64,000 nt of DNA from Axinella damicornis. Its lineage: Eukaryota; Porifera; Demospongiae; Axinellida; Axinellidae. The position numbers and the translations under genes are program-made. The notes beneath the pieces are model-generated. The model ran no database searches. It was not told where the DNA came from and saw nothing but the letters and a program-made list of their open reading frames with translations. Below are positions 56,608-64,000 of the stretch, in pieces (positions within the stretch are counted from its first letter, which is position 1; every line of letters begins with the position of its first letter). Location: the NCBI GenBank assembly GCA_963931865.1, contig OZ007507.1, forward strand, positions 18,581,523 through 18,645,522, written 5' to 3'.

Positions 56608-58239
56608 AAATCCAAAACCTTATGTAGAATAAATGATACCAGGCTAGATTACTACACATCAATCATTTCAACATCACCTGCTAGAGGGTCCCAGAAGCAA
56701 CGGCAGAATCCTGGGGAAGACCCCCAAACCTAGTCTGCTTCACACTCATTTACATACAATCAGTTGGTCCCTCCCCAACAAAAAAAAAAATCCTGTATGA
56801 ACTATGAAACCCTGCCTAGAAACCAGTTCCATTATGTCAAAATCAAAAACAGCTTGCCTCTGAAGTCTAAACAGACTATTCAGCAACAGAAAAAGCACAG
56901 CCCTTAGGTCCATACCAGGCCCGTAGGCTCAATTTTACAGAGGGGGGGGGGGTTCTTCTTTGAATATGAAGTGGACCAAACTATCTGGCAGCGCGCAAAG
57001 CGCGCAGTAGCTAGGGGGGTCTGGGGGCATGCCCCCCGATGAAAAATTTTGAGTTTTAGATGCTCTGACACTAGCCCTCGTGCACGTGTGCATGCCTAGC
57101 TAGGCAGTATCACGAACAAAAAAGATGAGGTTACACAAGAACTTTATCCTATCTGACTACCAGAAGCAGTAGCATCGCCTTCAGTATTCACTGCGGTCTT
57201 CTTTTTCGGCGGCAAGAACTTCTGCAAACTCTGGGACATGGCAGCTGCCCGCTTTCTCTCACGCTCTTTCTGTTCACGGCGCCCCATGTTGTGTACAGCT
57301 GTCTTTACCAGCACCACGTGTGTTCGCGCATGCGTGTAACATGACAATTGCGTGCCCACGTACATAATCTGTATACTTAATGCGCGCACGCGCCACGCGT
57401 ACGTCCTTGTTCCCAGACATTCCTCTCGTCAAAAAGCCTGGGAATGAGGTTCATATTGTTCTAGCATCGTACATGACACTACGATCTACTCGGTAGCTAT
57501 ACCAATCGCGTGTGAGCACTCCAGGAAGGCACCAGCACAAGACAGTGACTGCAGTAAGTAAGACTGTAAGTACGCTTGTTTGCAGCGGGACCGGACCTAA
57601 ATGACCGTGCGGGCGGTTCGTCCGAACCCCCCGAACCCCCAAGCCTACGGGCCTGCATACTGGGAATGAAAACACGGCATATTCATGGTGGGTGTGTTGT
57701 TGTGTTCTCAGATATACTGGTGGTGTACCCATGTGTTTGTCTACAGCAGTTTTGCAATCACAGTTCAAGAGCAATACTATGTTCTGTTTTTTATTCAGCT
57801 GTAGGGCTTCTTACATGTATGTAGTTGTTATTTTCGCCACTTAGAAGGGTGGGTACAATCAGTGGACTGGACTGGACTGGACTCACCCAAAATGCCTTTG
57901 TTAGGCCTTTTCAGTGTAGGACAGAAGCTATTCGCTTATTCATTTGCTAAAGTTGCTTACTTAGCCTGCTGAAGCGCTTTTCAGGTCTTTCCTTGAGTCA
58001 GTAGAGGTCAAAGGTCATGTGCATATTTAATAAGCTTCAACAGTGAGCTTTGGTCTAGCCTTGTTCCCAGATGACCACAGATAAGACTATTCTTCTGCAC
58101 AGTGTGACACCCAACTTGCATATATGCACTTGACTCACTGAGGAGTAGTCACTGACTCTGAGGAGTGACTACAAACTCTACCAACAGACTTACCATAAGC
58201 TAAGGTAGAGAGAGCCACAAACAGAAGCAATGACTTCAT
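42573..58239 (-). CDS. Gene B: transmembrane Ig/FN3 receptor, ectodomain paralogue of gene A
   Basis: Exons in transcript order: 58239-58194, (56207-56124), 55630-55334, 54140-53877, 51962-51672, 50940-50647, 43671-43621, 43491-43441, 43047-42906, 42750-42573. With all of them, 1698 nt (565 aa). Signal peptide, linker, three Ig, FN3, two identical stalk exons, a TM segment with RRRRH stop-transfer, and a 58-residue acidic tail with four tyrosines including YEVM (a YxxM, PI3-kinase p85-type site). The linker exon has lost its AG acceptor, but skipping it keeps the frame. The intron between FN3 and stalk holds a 5.4 kb transposon. Ectodomain as gene A, anchor different: A is GPI-type, B spans the membrane. 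That link across about 7 kb rests on phase agreement and position. Confidence 0.8.
42906..43047 (-). CDS. Gene B transmembrane exon
   Basis: 142 nt (enters phase 1, leaves phase 2). GPSISAAVIGGAVAAVLAVL and onward is a long hydrophobic helix, ending VAVRRRRHTDKSNVLSG. Donor GTAAGT. Confidence 0.87.
43441..43491 (-). CDS. Gene B stalk exon, copy 2
   Basis: 51 nt, phase 1-1: TGTTIMSETTSTPGGAG. Identical to 43621-43671; donor GTAGAT. Confidence 0.7.
43621..43671 (-). CDS. Gene B stalk exon, copy 1
   Basis: Identical 51 nt exon 180 bp upstream in the transcript. Splice sites and part of the flanking intron (GGGGAGAAAATGTTATATAG) are duplicated too, so stalk length may vary by exon use. Confidence 0.7.
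44008..44310. repeat. Long near-perfect hairpin with GGACTG tandem loop
   Basis: Arms 44008-44093 and 44225-44310 (86 bp each) are reverse complements with one mismatch. The loop begins with GGACTGGACTATGGACTG-type repeats and has a nested inverted GGACTCACCCAAACTGC. Outside, AACCACAGAGTGGTTACC (43930) is also inverted near 44470. Related GGACTGGACTGGACTCACCC pieces occur near 57862. Likely a foldback element. Confidence 0.85.
45089..45183. repeat. 19 bp minisatellite, 5 copies (subterminal)
   Basis: Unit GCGGAAACGGACATGGAAA, five perfect tandem copies. The opposite end of the element has the reverse complement in fewer copies (TTTCCATGTCCGTTTCCGC near 49690). Likely transposase-binding subterminal repeats (inference). 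Confidence 0.9.
45350..49250 (+). CDS. MULE-like transposase with SWIM-type zinc finger (4 exons)
   Basis: Exons 45350-45405, 45576-45644, 45754-46172, 46657-49250; phases 2, 2, 1; 3138 nt (1045 aa), no lesion. A Cys/His-containing N-terminal region (ELGSWKCNGCHHTWVVVDG) is likely DNA-binding. The DDE core is readable as VDPTFNLG (D350), FGTDGEKAL (D421) and NDVESKNR (E555). C714-x3-C718-x9-C728-x-H730 is a SWIM-like finger, here with three instead of one residue between the first cysteines. A long Ser/Pro-rich linker precedes a C-terminal Cys-rich patch (RCQGCRGEIQRGC). It should cut and reinsert the surrounding element. The 5 bp duplication is unusual for MULEs (commonly 8-10 bp), so family placement is tentative. 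Confidence 0.82.
46657..49250 (+). CDS. Transposase exon 4 (DDE core, SWIM finger, C-terminus)
   Basis: Acceptor TTTCATTACAG, phase 1 entry (DGDGDTLNLSMVHYS). An earlier in-frame ATG at 46602 lies in the intron and is not the start. Ends QEFGLQM, stop TAA. Confidence 0.85.
49305..49505. repeat. Tandem repeat of about 90 bp, 2.3 copies
   Basis: Blocks of CAATTTACATCTTGGTGTCA, CACTCAACACTCATCACTTA and TTTCTCTCATGTAC recur in order just after the transposase stop. Confidence 0.85.
50647..50940 (-). CDS. Gene B FN3 exon
   Basis: 294 nt, phase 1-1. ITWTFNDMGVPVSSFNLTID, YPADTRCTVTVGASNLLGSS; donor GTAAGT after CCTGCAACAA. Six bases shorter than gene A's exon. Confidence 0.83.
51672..51962 (-). 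CDS. Gene B third Ig exon
   Basis: 291 nt, phase 1-1. VRCSGSEPTYTC, GGVLDCSAIGS, GTYSCNASNSAGS. Two extra residues (ASRDP for PDP) against gene A. Confidence 0.85.
52538..53523. mobile_element. TTAA-target element, 978 bp, with unrecognised ORF
   Basis: TTAA at 52538-52541 and 53520-53523; ends GGTAGGAAACATGG and the near reverse complement of GGTAGGAAGCATGG. Gene A shows the uninterrupted TTAA near 17281 (CACGTTATTAAGTGCAGCTC). A 183-codon frame at 52552-53103 (+) begins inside the terminal repeat and has no recognised domain. The element also has an A-rich stretch (53258-53285). Confidence 0.85.
53877..54140 (-). CDS. Gene B second Ig exon, no canonical disulfide
   Basis: 264 nt, phase 1-1; FMWTRGGMPISDN and TYTIFGNNTAG. 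Seven residue changes against gene A exon 4. Confidence 0.83.
54953..55223. mobile_element. 257 bp MITE (copy in gene B)
   Basis: Element 54960-55216, same length and same 7 bp flank (ATCATGC in this orientation) as 14505-14761 in gene A, at the orthologous intron position. Confidence 0.85.
55334..55630 (-). CDS. Gene B membrane-distal Ig exon
   Basis: 297 nt, phase 1-1. VTFRCEIVGG, ITVSVRLPGGTDIV, LAFQCAAGGES, LTVYC. About a quarter of residues differ from gene A exon 3 although adjacent introns are nearly identical. Confidence 0.82.
56124..56207 (-). pseudogene. Gene B linker exon 2 with lost splice acceptor
   Basis: Coding sequence LASITRADGNSCILTIRPRG is preserved and the GTAAAG donor is intact. 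The base pair before the exon reads CAT instead of gene A's CAG, so the AG acceptor is missing and no in-phase substitute is visible. Probably skipped; length 84 keeps the frame. Confidence 0.65.
56333..56610. repeat. C-rich (CCCCCACCC)n satellite ending in poly-A
   Basis: About 265 bases of C runs separated by single A or T, becoming nearly pure C, then 13 A. Open frames through it (Pro/His or Gly) are artefacts of composition. Confidence 0.95.
56911..57660. mobile_element. hAT-like element remnant, 740 bp, 5 bp target duplication
   Basis: Element 56916-57655; ends CAGGCCCGTAGGCT and exact reverse complement; CATAC on both sides. The gene A intron has the unoccupied site (CCCAATATGGGCC near 5855). 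It carries the GTCTGGGGGCATGCCCCC word and a minus-strand frame (57144-57389) with a basic KERERKRAAAMSQSLQKFLP segment, resembling the N-terminus of a hAT-type transposase but too short to be functional. Confidence 0.8.
58194..58239 (-). CDS. Gene B exon 1: signal peptide
   Basis: MKSLLLFVALSTLAYG, donor GTAAGT, phase 1; ATG at 58239. Confidence 0.85.
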
Positions 58240-58250
58240 GGTAGTGCTCT

Positions 58251-58371
58251 GGAGAGGGAGGCAGGGAGGGAGGAAGGTCGGAGGTAGAGAGGGAGGGAAG
58301 AGAGAGGGCAAAAGTGGAGAGATGAATGAAGGTATACGGAGGGAGGAAGGAAAATCAGGAAGGGGGAGAAC
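58251..58371 (-). repeat. Polypyrimidine (minus strand) tract 5' of gene B
   Basis: Shorter counterpart of 5329-5541, ending about 10 bases upstream of the gene B start codon. Confidence 0.7.
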
Positions 58372-59522
58372 TGCCAATGTATAGCTGGTCAAAGCAGGCT
58401 GGACCAGAATGGCAGACTTTGTCTTATGCCTCATATTTCCGCAAGCAATATCTGTTAGACTAGGGCCACAATTAAGGAGTGTAGTGTCATGTTGGCACTT
58501 ACAAATGACTGTTAGCAGAAGCTCATAGCTTTGGTCAGCAACATACACACACGACTCTAGTACTGACATGTTTGGCAATGCTGAACTAATGGTCTAGTTG
58601 TATCATGCTTGCATGCGGTTTGCAAAACCATTGGAACCCAGTAGTCTAGGGTATCACCAGTTGTGCCCAGTGACAATAGGACGCCGTTCAATGGAGCTCA
58701 CCAAAACCTTTCTTTTGGTTTATAGCAATGAAGTTCGGTGATGATTACAGCCTTAGTGACAACTTAAGCAAAAAAATTATTTGGGTACCCAGCAGATACG
58801 GTCATGCAGTCTGCCTGTTTGCTGGTGACTGCTGTCCATGTCTTTAGCTACTTGCATACACCCCCTCTAGCCAGGGATCATTGGTGTAAGCCTGCTATTA
58901 GAACTATGTAAAACATCAAAAGAAGAGCATATGGCTCGGCCAGCGAATCAGTGAGATAGAAAATGGGACCTTAGTCTTCTCATGCGCTGGTGGCATGGGT
59001 CGTGCAGCTGTTGCAACCTACAAGAGACTAGCCACCTTAGCTTGTTGCTGCAAAAGGAGACGAATCCTACAGTGCTATGTTGTGCTGGATCTGATGTGCA
59101 CCTTTCCTACTCCCTCCTTCGTGCAGCAATCATGTCCGTCAGAAGTGCCAGATCCTCCATTGACCAGGCATCAATACAACCTAAAGCCTCCATCAACCAA
59201 GCTTGTATCCAGCGAGGTCCACATATGCCTCAGCTGGAGTAACCCTCATTAATTTATCTTTAGCTTTGGTGCCACACAATTATTGTCACTGTTGTAATAT
59301 TCCTGCCATTTATTTTCAAATCTTTACTTGCTGCTCTTACACGCCCTACTTAGCAAAACAGCAATTTGTGGTAGCTACGAAAAACTAAACTCCCGAAAAT
59401 TTTGAAACAATAATACCAGTAGCTAGCTATATGCTTTTACGGCCCCAAAAATACCGCATGTGCCATGGCCACGTATTTTTGTTCAACAAGGGCTAAGTCT
59501 GATCCTAGGGTAGATTCTGTAA

Positions 59523-60087
59523 GGTAAGGCGGGGTAACTTGGAACGGGGGGGGGGGGGGGGGTAACTTGGAACCATGTTTTTCTACCACTGAGAAGATGA
59601 GGTTCAAGCTCAGACTTGATACGTACAAACTACTATCCCAGCTTAACACTTGCACCAAGTCTTAAAGTCTGAAGTCCTATCACACGGGAGCCAGCTAGCT
59701 TTGAGTCTTCTATTTCTATTTCAATTTTTCTGAAAGTGGAAACTTACCAGCATGAGTCAGCAGGATCAGATCGGTGCAAAGTGACTTAACTACCCATCGG
59801 AAAACTAGCACTGGGGCTGAACTGGTGCAAAGCAACAGGATTTTTAGCTACACTCCTATTTTGCATTGTGTAGCTAGCTACTGTTCCAAGTTACCCCACC
59901 CACTAATTTTGTTGTGCCTTGATGTTTGGCTACATTGCAAAGGAACAACAGCAGCTAGAGCTATGAAATTTGCAGTGTAGATGGAGGAACGACTGTGCTA
60001 TCTTCTGAACTTTACCGCAAGTCTCTATCTGCTTCCAGTCGGAAATTAGCTGATTTCTTGAAATTTGTTCCAAGTTACCCCGCTTTA
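59523..60087. mobile_element. MITE with GCGGGGTAACTTGGAAC ends, probable TA target
   Basis: Left GCGGGGTAACTTGGAAC (59529), right reverse complement (near 60065-60085). TA lies at both edges. Poly-G run 59546-59562 sits just inside the left end. No coding region. Confidence 0.7.
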
Positions 60088-60339
60088 TCTTAATTGTCGC
60101 TGTCACACACAGACAATTTGCCATTCGTCTTATTGAAGCCAATGCCAGAAGGGCATTTGAACTGTAGTGAATGATTTATACTGCATGCGCAAACAAACCT
60201 CCAATCTGACACGGCAGTTACAATGGTCCTCTACATAGATGTTGTCATCATCATCCACAGTGAGTCTGACACAAGCAGGATAGTCGAAACCGAACTGGCT
60301 CTCAGTTGATAACTGTCCGGTCGGTCACGCGATGTCGTG

Positions 60340-60402
60340 ATGAACTCTGGGGAAGCCAGACCCTCGCACGCGCGTGTGTGATGGTCTGGCTTCGCCAGAC
60401 TA
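60340..60402. repeat. GC-rich hairpin repeat
   Basis: GAAGCCAGACC, CG-rich loop, GGTCTGGCTTCGCCAGACTA. Palindromic repeat of MITE type; no target duplication seen. Confidence 0.6.
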
Positions 60403-60921
60403 TATGCATGCGCGAAGCAATCGGTTTTGTCCGGCAGCGCTTCGTAGTTCGGCTATTTCATAACTATTCATAACATTGGCTCCACCTCTTCGTGACCTCA
60501 GCGTCCCACCAAGAACAGGACACGTAGTGTATTTGGAAACTTCATGCTTCGAGATGACCGCTACACGATTTATGTACTTCACTGTATGCACGTTATTGTA
60601 TACGGTAAGCGGTCACTCCCACACCTTGGATATGGCCATACACGAACACAGTATACGCGATAGCACCGCGAGATGTCACGTCGATTGTAGCTCCTGTAGA
60701 CATATGCATTCCGCGCGGGGTATGTAGAATCCGTCCATGTATCGGAAAGATACAGGAGGGAATTAAATTTTCTGACAATAGCTACATGCAAAGTAGTGCG
60801 ACTATAGAGCAGGGGTGATTCCGGACGGGGGAGGGGGGGGTGTTGAAGGGAGGTGTTGCCGTGTTGAAGGGAGTGCATGGTTGGATCCACTGAGTGGTAA
60901 CAAACTGTGGCATGGTCACCG

Positions 60922-61035
60922 CAGACTCTCTCTTTTCCATCCCCCTGCAACTAGTGTACAGTGCTACTAACCTCCACTCAGACTCTCTCTTTTCCATCAC
61001 CCTGCAACTAGTGTACAGTGCTACTAACCTCCACT
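60922..61035. repeat. 57 bp tandem duplication
   Basis: Two copies of a unit beginning CAGACTCTCTCTTTTCCATC and ending CTACTAACCTCCACT. Confidence 0.9.
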
Positions 61036-61973
61036 GGCCTGCTGCTGCCCTTAATGACTCCCCATGTGGAAAGGCGAGGTTTCTTCGAATTCGAATTCTC
61101 CACATTCAAGTTAATTTCCATTCTATAATAATTATAATACTGTGTAATTCTACTGAACATTCAAACTAGGCATGATACCAATATTATCCTGCAAAGCTTT
61201 CAACAAGCGAAAGTTCATGCATGTATATAGCTAGAGGCTGGGATTCAAGCGGTGTCGCTTCATCTCAATCTGTCAAAGCAGCACACTGAGATACACGACA
61301 TCATAAAATAATAATTGTACTAGTGTTTCTGTCACCACAATAAATACATGAGAAATTCTGTATCTCTGAAATCCATTACCAATTTTTGATTTAAACAAAC
61401 ACCTTAGAATGCTGTGTCCATACAGTAACTGTTGTTGAAGAAATTCAGAGTAGCTAGTTAAAATTGTATAGCTATAGTGAAATGTAACTACAGTGCTATT
61501 TCTCCGTTTTTCTCTCTTCCAAATTGCAAAGCTGCACCGGAGGTCCAACTAGCAAAACATGCATCTAATATTCAAGGACCTAAACAAAGAGAGACAAGTG
61601 AACAAAAACGCAAGTTGCTATATACAACGAAAGGTGACAAAGTGAACAAACTGCAATCATATGAAAAACAGAGGGGCAATTAATACGTACGTACATATAT
61701 GTGCAAACAAGGTGGATACAATTAAGCTAAATCACAAGTGCAGATTATGTTTTACGTGTAGAGTGCACATTGTAATTACACCCATATAGTTTGTCAACTT
61801 GAAGTGGATATCATTTTCAGTTTCATAAATGCGTTGTGAACCAGGCTATTAATGTGACGGTAACTAAACCAAAATGTTAGCCATACAGCTAAAAAATGAA
61901 CCCCTACAAATGAAACTATTTGTAGCTATCTAAGTTCCACTTTAGCTTTCAATGTTCTACTGCTGTCCAAACT

Positions 61974-62922
61974 TTAGTTTGTTTCTGCACTGAAGTTGAA
62001 GAATACGGTTTCTGTTACTTCAGCATCCCCTTCAATCCACTCAGACCACGAGTCAGCATTATCAGGACTGTCCTGCCCACAACTGACTTCAGCATTTTCA
62101 AACACAACTGCTCTCTGCTCAATGAGCTGTGGCTGCTGCCCAGGTAGTGACATTGCATTTGGTGGAGACAATGGAAGAGACAACCATAGTTGGCTTGCGG
62201 CTAGTGGTGGTACACCTGATTGAAGCAAATCAAGAGTGTCTGTTACTTGTCTATTTTGAATGACCATCAACTTCCGCACCTGATGAATTGCGGCTGGTGG
62301 TTCGTCAATTGTCGCATCAACTTCCTCTGTCAGTGAATCCAACTGGTGTTGAACAGCTCTATGAGAATTACAGCCACGAGAGCGCAAAGTATCTGAGGCT
62401 TCTGTGGAGAGTGTTGCTGTTGATTTTGGTGGGTATGTGGAGCTTGTTGATACGAGATGTCGCTCTCTTTGATAAGTGTCACTGCTGGAGCCTTGCACAT
62501 GGTGGTGTTTGTTTTTGTGGTGAGATGACTGTGCATAAGAGTCCATTCTGCAAGTCAGTGTATAAAACCACTTCTTCCATTCGTTGCGAACGTCCTGTGA
62601 TCTTAGAACACGTAGGACAAAATCAGCAGCCCCTGTGTGCCAACAAGGATAGTGAAGAGGTATACATTAGGCAACCTAACTTCTGGTGGTAGACTGGTGG
62701 TTCCAAGAAGCCCAAATCCAACCAAGCCCAAACGTGACGGCCAGAATCAGTCCGATTAGTGCATTTTTCCTAAATTCACTCTTTTTGCCACCATCTTTTG
62801 TAGCAGTGTGTCTACAGCTGATCGAGTGCATTATCAACACGAACATAGCAAAGTTGAAGATGTATATCACAGCAAAGGGTGCCACGACTCCAATGTAGAA
62901 TGGGAAGTCATTTGGAAAGCAA
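61974..62922 (-). CDS. Adhesion-class GPCR, 3'-terminal exon (TM5-TM7 and tail), with apparent frameshifts
   Basis: Acceptor TAATACTGCAG, then CFPNDFPFYIGVVAPFAVIY and FNFAMFVLIM (extracellular Cys and TM5), a short loop, then RKNALIGLILAVTFGLGW (TM6). TM7 is readable one frame over as GLLGTTSLPPEVRLPNVYLF and TILVGTQGLLI, a hallmark adhesion-GPCR motif. VLRSQDVRNEWKKWF and a 190-residue Ser/Gln-rich tail continue in the first frame to the stop at 61974. The two shifts compensate, near 62715-62720 and 62605-62610, at short homopolymers. This is either a recent pseudogene or base errors in the assembly. The N-terminal domains and TM1-4 lie to the right, beyond the window or undetected. Confidence 0.75.
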
Positions 62923-64000
62923 CTGCAGTATTAGGGGAAAGTAGATACATCATCACAGGTTGAAACTGAAGTGCATAGTGCTCACAAAGTTGAAAGTGGT
63001 TGCTCAATAGTGCATAATTCTGCAAATGATACTATTTTGACAGCTGCAAATTGCACTCACACAAGTGACACAGTCACTACGCTAATTTCCATACAAGGAG
63101 TGGAGCAGTGATAGTCTAGCCTAATTCCCTGGCCCCCACCCAGCTTTACCAGCGGGGGCATAGGAACGAGGCTCGTTTTCAAATGGCTTCCTAATGTTGA
63201 AGTCAGTCAGTTGAAACATGTTTCACCCCAAGGTATGCATAATTATGCGTAATTTAATTGGCTCAGCAGAGGACTCGAGCTCCAGCTCGAGACAAACAAC
63301 TACAAATTGAGGTAAAGGAGTACTGCAATAATGTAACTTCCTGGGTGTTTACATTCTGTTGTCCTTCCCCATAGTGCCACATGGCAACTAGCATCATGCA
63401 TTATTATAAGCTGTCAATAACCAGTTGTCTTCAGTTTTCACTGCTCCTGGTTATCATACCATTGCTTTTATATACATGCATAGCTACAATGTTATCAGTT
63501 TCATAAAGTGAACATAACTATGCATCTATACTACGTGTTGTGCGAGTCTATTTTTGTCTCGGCGCCGAAGCGCCGAGACACAGTGCTACGTCTCTCCACA
63601 TAGCTGGAGCGCATGCGCGACGGATTTGCATGTGGCCGCACCCTACTGTACTACACAACTGAAGACACAGACACGATCATGTGAGATTTCAGCAAGAGAG
63701 GCTAAAACAGCAAGAAATCGGATTACAAGGTATACGCGAGATTGATCGTCTGAGGAGCGCCAAGAACGCAGACTTGAAGAACGTTGGGAGGTACCAATGC
63801 AAGCAATATAGATGGGTTTTCTGGCCTTGTCTCCTAGCTGGTGCACATACATACTACACACTATATCTGTACTGCAGTATAGGATTCTAGCTGATAATCT
63901 ATGAGAGGTGTTTTACAGTGGCTATAGCAGGATGCTGACTCCTATAAATACCTCCCGAAAACTTCATTTAATCCATGACAATAATATTATATCACTTGTT
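62923..64000. other. Right-edge DNA upstream of the GPCR last exon
   Basis: Expected to be GPCR intron, but no TM1-4 exon is recognised. Contains a GCCTAATTCCCTGGC / GGAACGAGGC MITE fragment (63115-63175) and a perfect 11 bp-stem hairpin (63555-63580). Short plus-strand frames at 63554-63890 have no support. Confidence 0.5.
63555..63580. repeat. Perfect 11 bp stem hairpin, CGAA loop
   Basis: TGTCTCGGCGC, loop CGAA, GCGCCGAGACA. Compact GC-rich palindrome, probably the tip of a palindromic repeat. Confidence 0.85.

Larger units (their letters stand above)
50535..58745 (-). repeat. Right arm of large inverted segmental duplication (gene B side)
   Basis: Reverse complement of 4915-20530 apart from insertions. 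Contains gene B exons from the signal peptide to FN3. Similarity is strongest in the introns around exons 2 and 3, and decays toward both ends. Confidence 0.9.
58746..61973. other. Intergenic DNA between gene B start and the GPCR 3' end
   Basis: Holds a MITE (59523-60087), an imperfect CTGGCTTCGCCAGAC hairpin (60340-60402) and a 57 bp tandem repeat (60922-61035). A stop-free minus-strand stretch near 60130-60320 (VRLTVDDDDNIYVEDHC) is intriguing but has no splice or domain support. Nothing else is supported. Confidence 0.5.

Noticed and set aside
56259..56627. Long proline/histidine or glycine open frames
   Set aside because: They are translations of the C-rich satellite in several frames, with no start context, splice site or domain.
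60130..60330. Possible exon containing VRLTVDDDDNIYVEDHC
   Set aside because: Open for only about 60 codons, without a recognised family or clear splice sites.

Overview
This is an animal nuclear genome window, not bacterial or viral. Evidence: short coding exons with GT...AG introns, exons that begin and end in phase 1 (typical of shuffled animal extracellular domains), Ig-like and fibronectin III (FN3) receptor exons, the 3' end of an adhesion-type 7TM receptor, and many eukaryotic DNA transposons. Base composition and the abundance of TAGCTAGCT-like intronic words suggest a sponge (demosponge) or another early-branching animal. That attribution is inference.

The core (about 4.9-58.7 kb) is a cluster of related cell-surface receptor genes. 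Gene A (+, 5561-22664): signal peptide, short exon, three Ig-like exons, one FN3, Thr/Ser stalk, GPI-type hydrophobic C-terminus. Gene D (-, 30337-23000): signal peptide, three Ig, three FN3, transmembrane (TM) segment, long tail with nine tyrosines. Gene C (-, 39093-34389): signal peptide, three Ig, one FN3, stalk, GPI-type end. Gene B (-, 58239-42573): an ectodomain paralogous to gene A, but with a TM segment and a tyrosine-containing cytoplasmic tail. At the left edge lies the signal-peptide exon of a further secreted or membrane protein (gene E, -). Exon lengths and phases close exactly for A, B, C and D (459, 565, 454 and 868 aa).

Two duplication events are visible. Gene A with its introns and 5' region is an inverted segmental duplicate of gene B (about 4.9-20.5 kb against 50.5-58.7 kb). 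The convergent pair A/D is mirrored by a degraded D-like tail (+, near 34 kb) facing gene C (-). Intron sequence between A and B is almost identical, while the membrane-distal Ig exon differs strongly. This is the pattern expected of a recognition domain under diversification.

DNA transposons have reshaped the cluster. A 4.2 kb TTAA-target element at 9964-14185 encodes a DDE transposase fused to a YqaJ-type nuclease. It splits a fourth Ig exon of gene A. Three smaller TTAA-target elements occur at 14916, 16583 and 52542. A 5.4 kb element (44985-50419) sits in a gene B intron, with an intact four-exon MULE/SWIM-like transposase and 5 bp target duplications. Because A and B are paralogous, several insertions have their empty site preserved elsewhere in the same window.

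The right end (61974-62922, -) holds the last exon of an adhesion-class GPCR, with two apparent compensating frameshifts. The remaining stretches are introns or intergenic DNA with MITEs, long poly-C/poly-G tracts and minisatellites.
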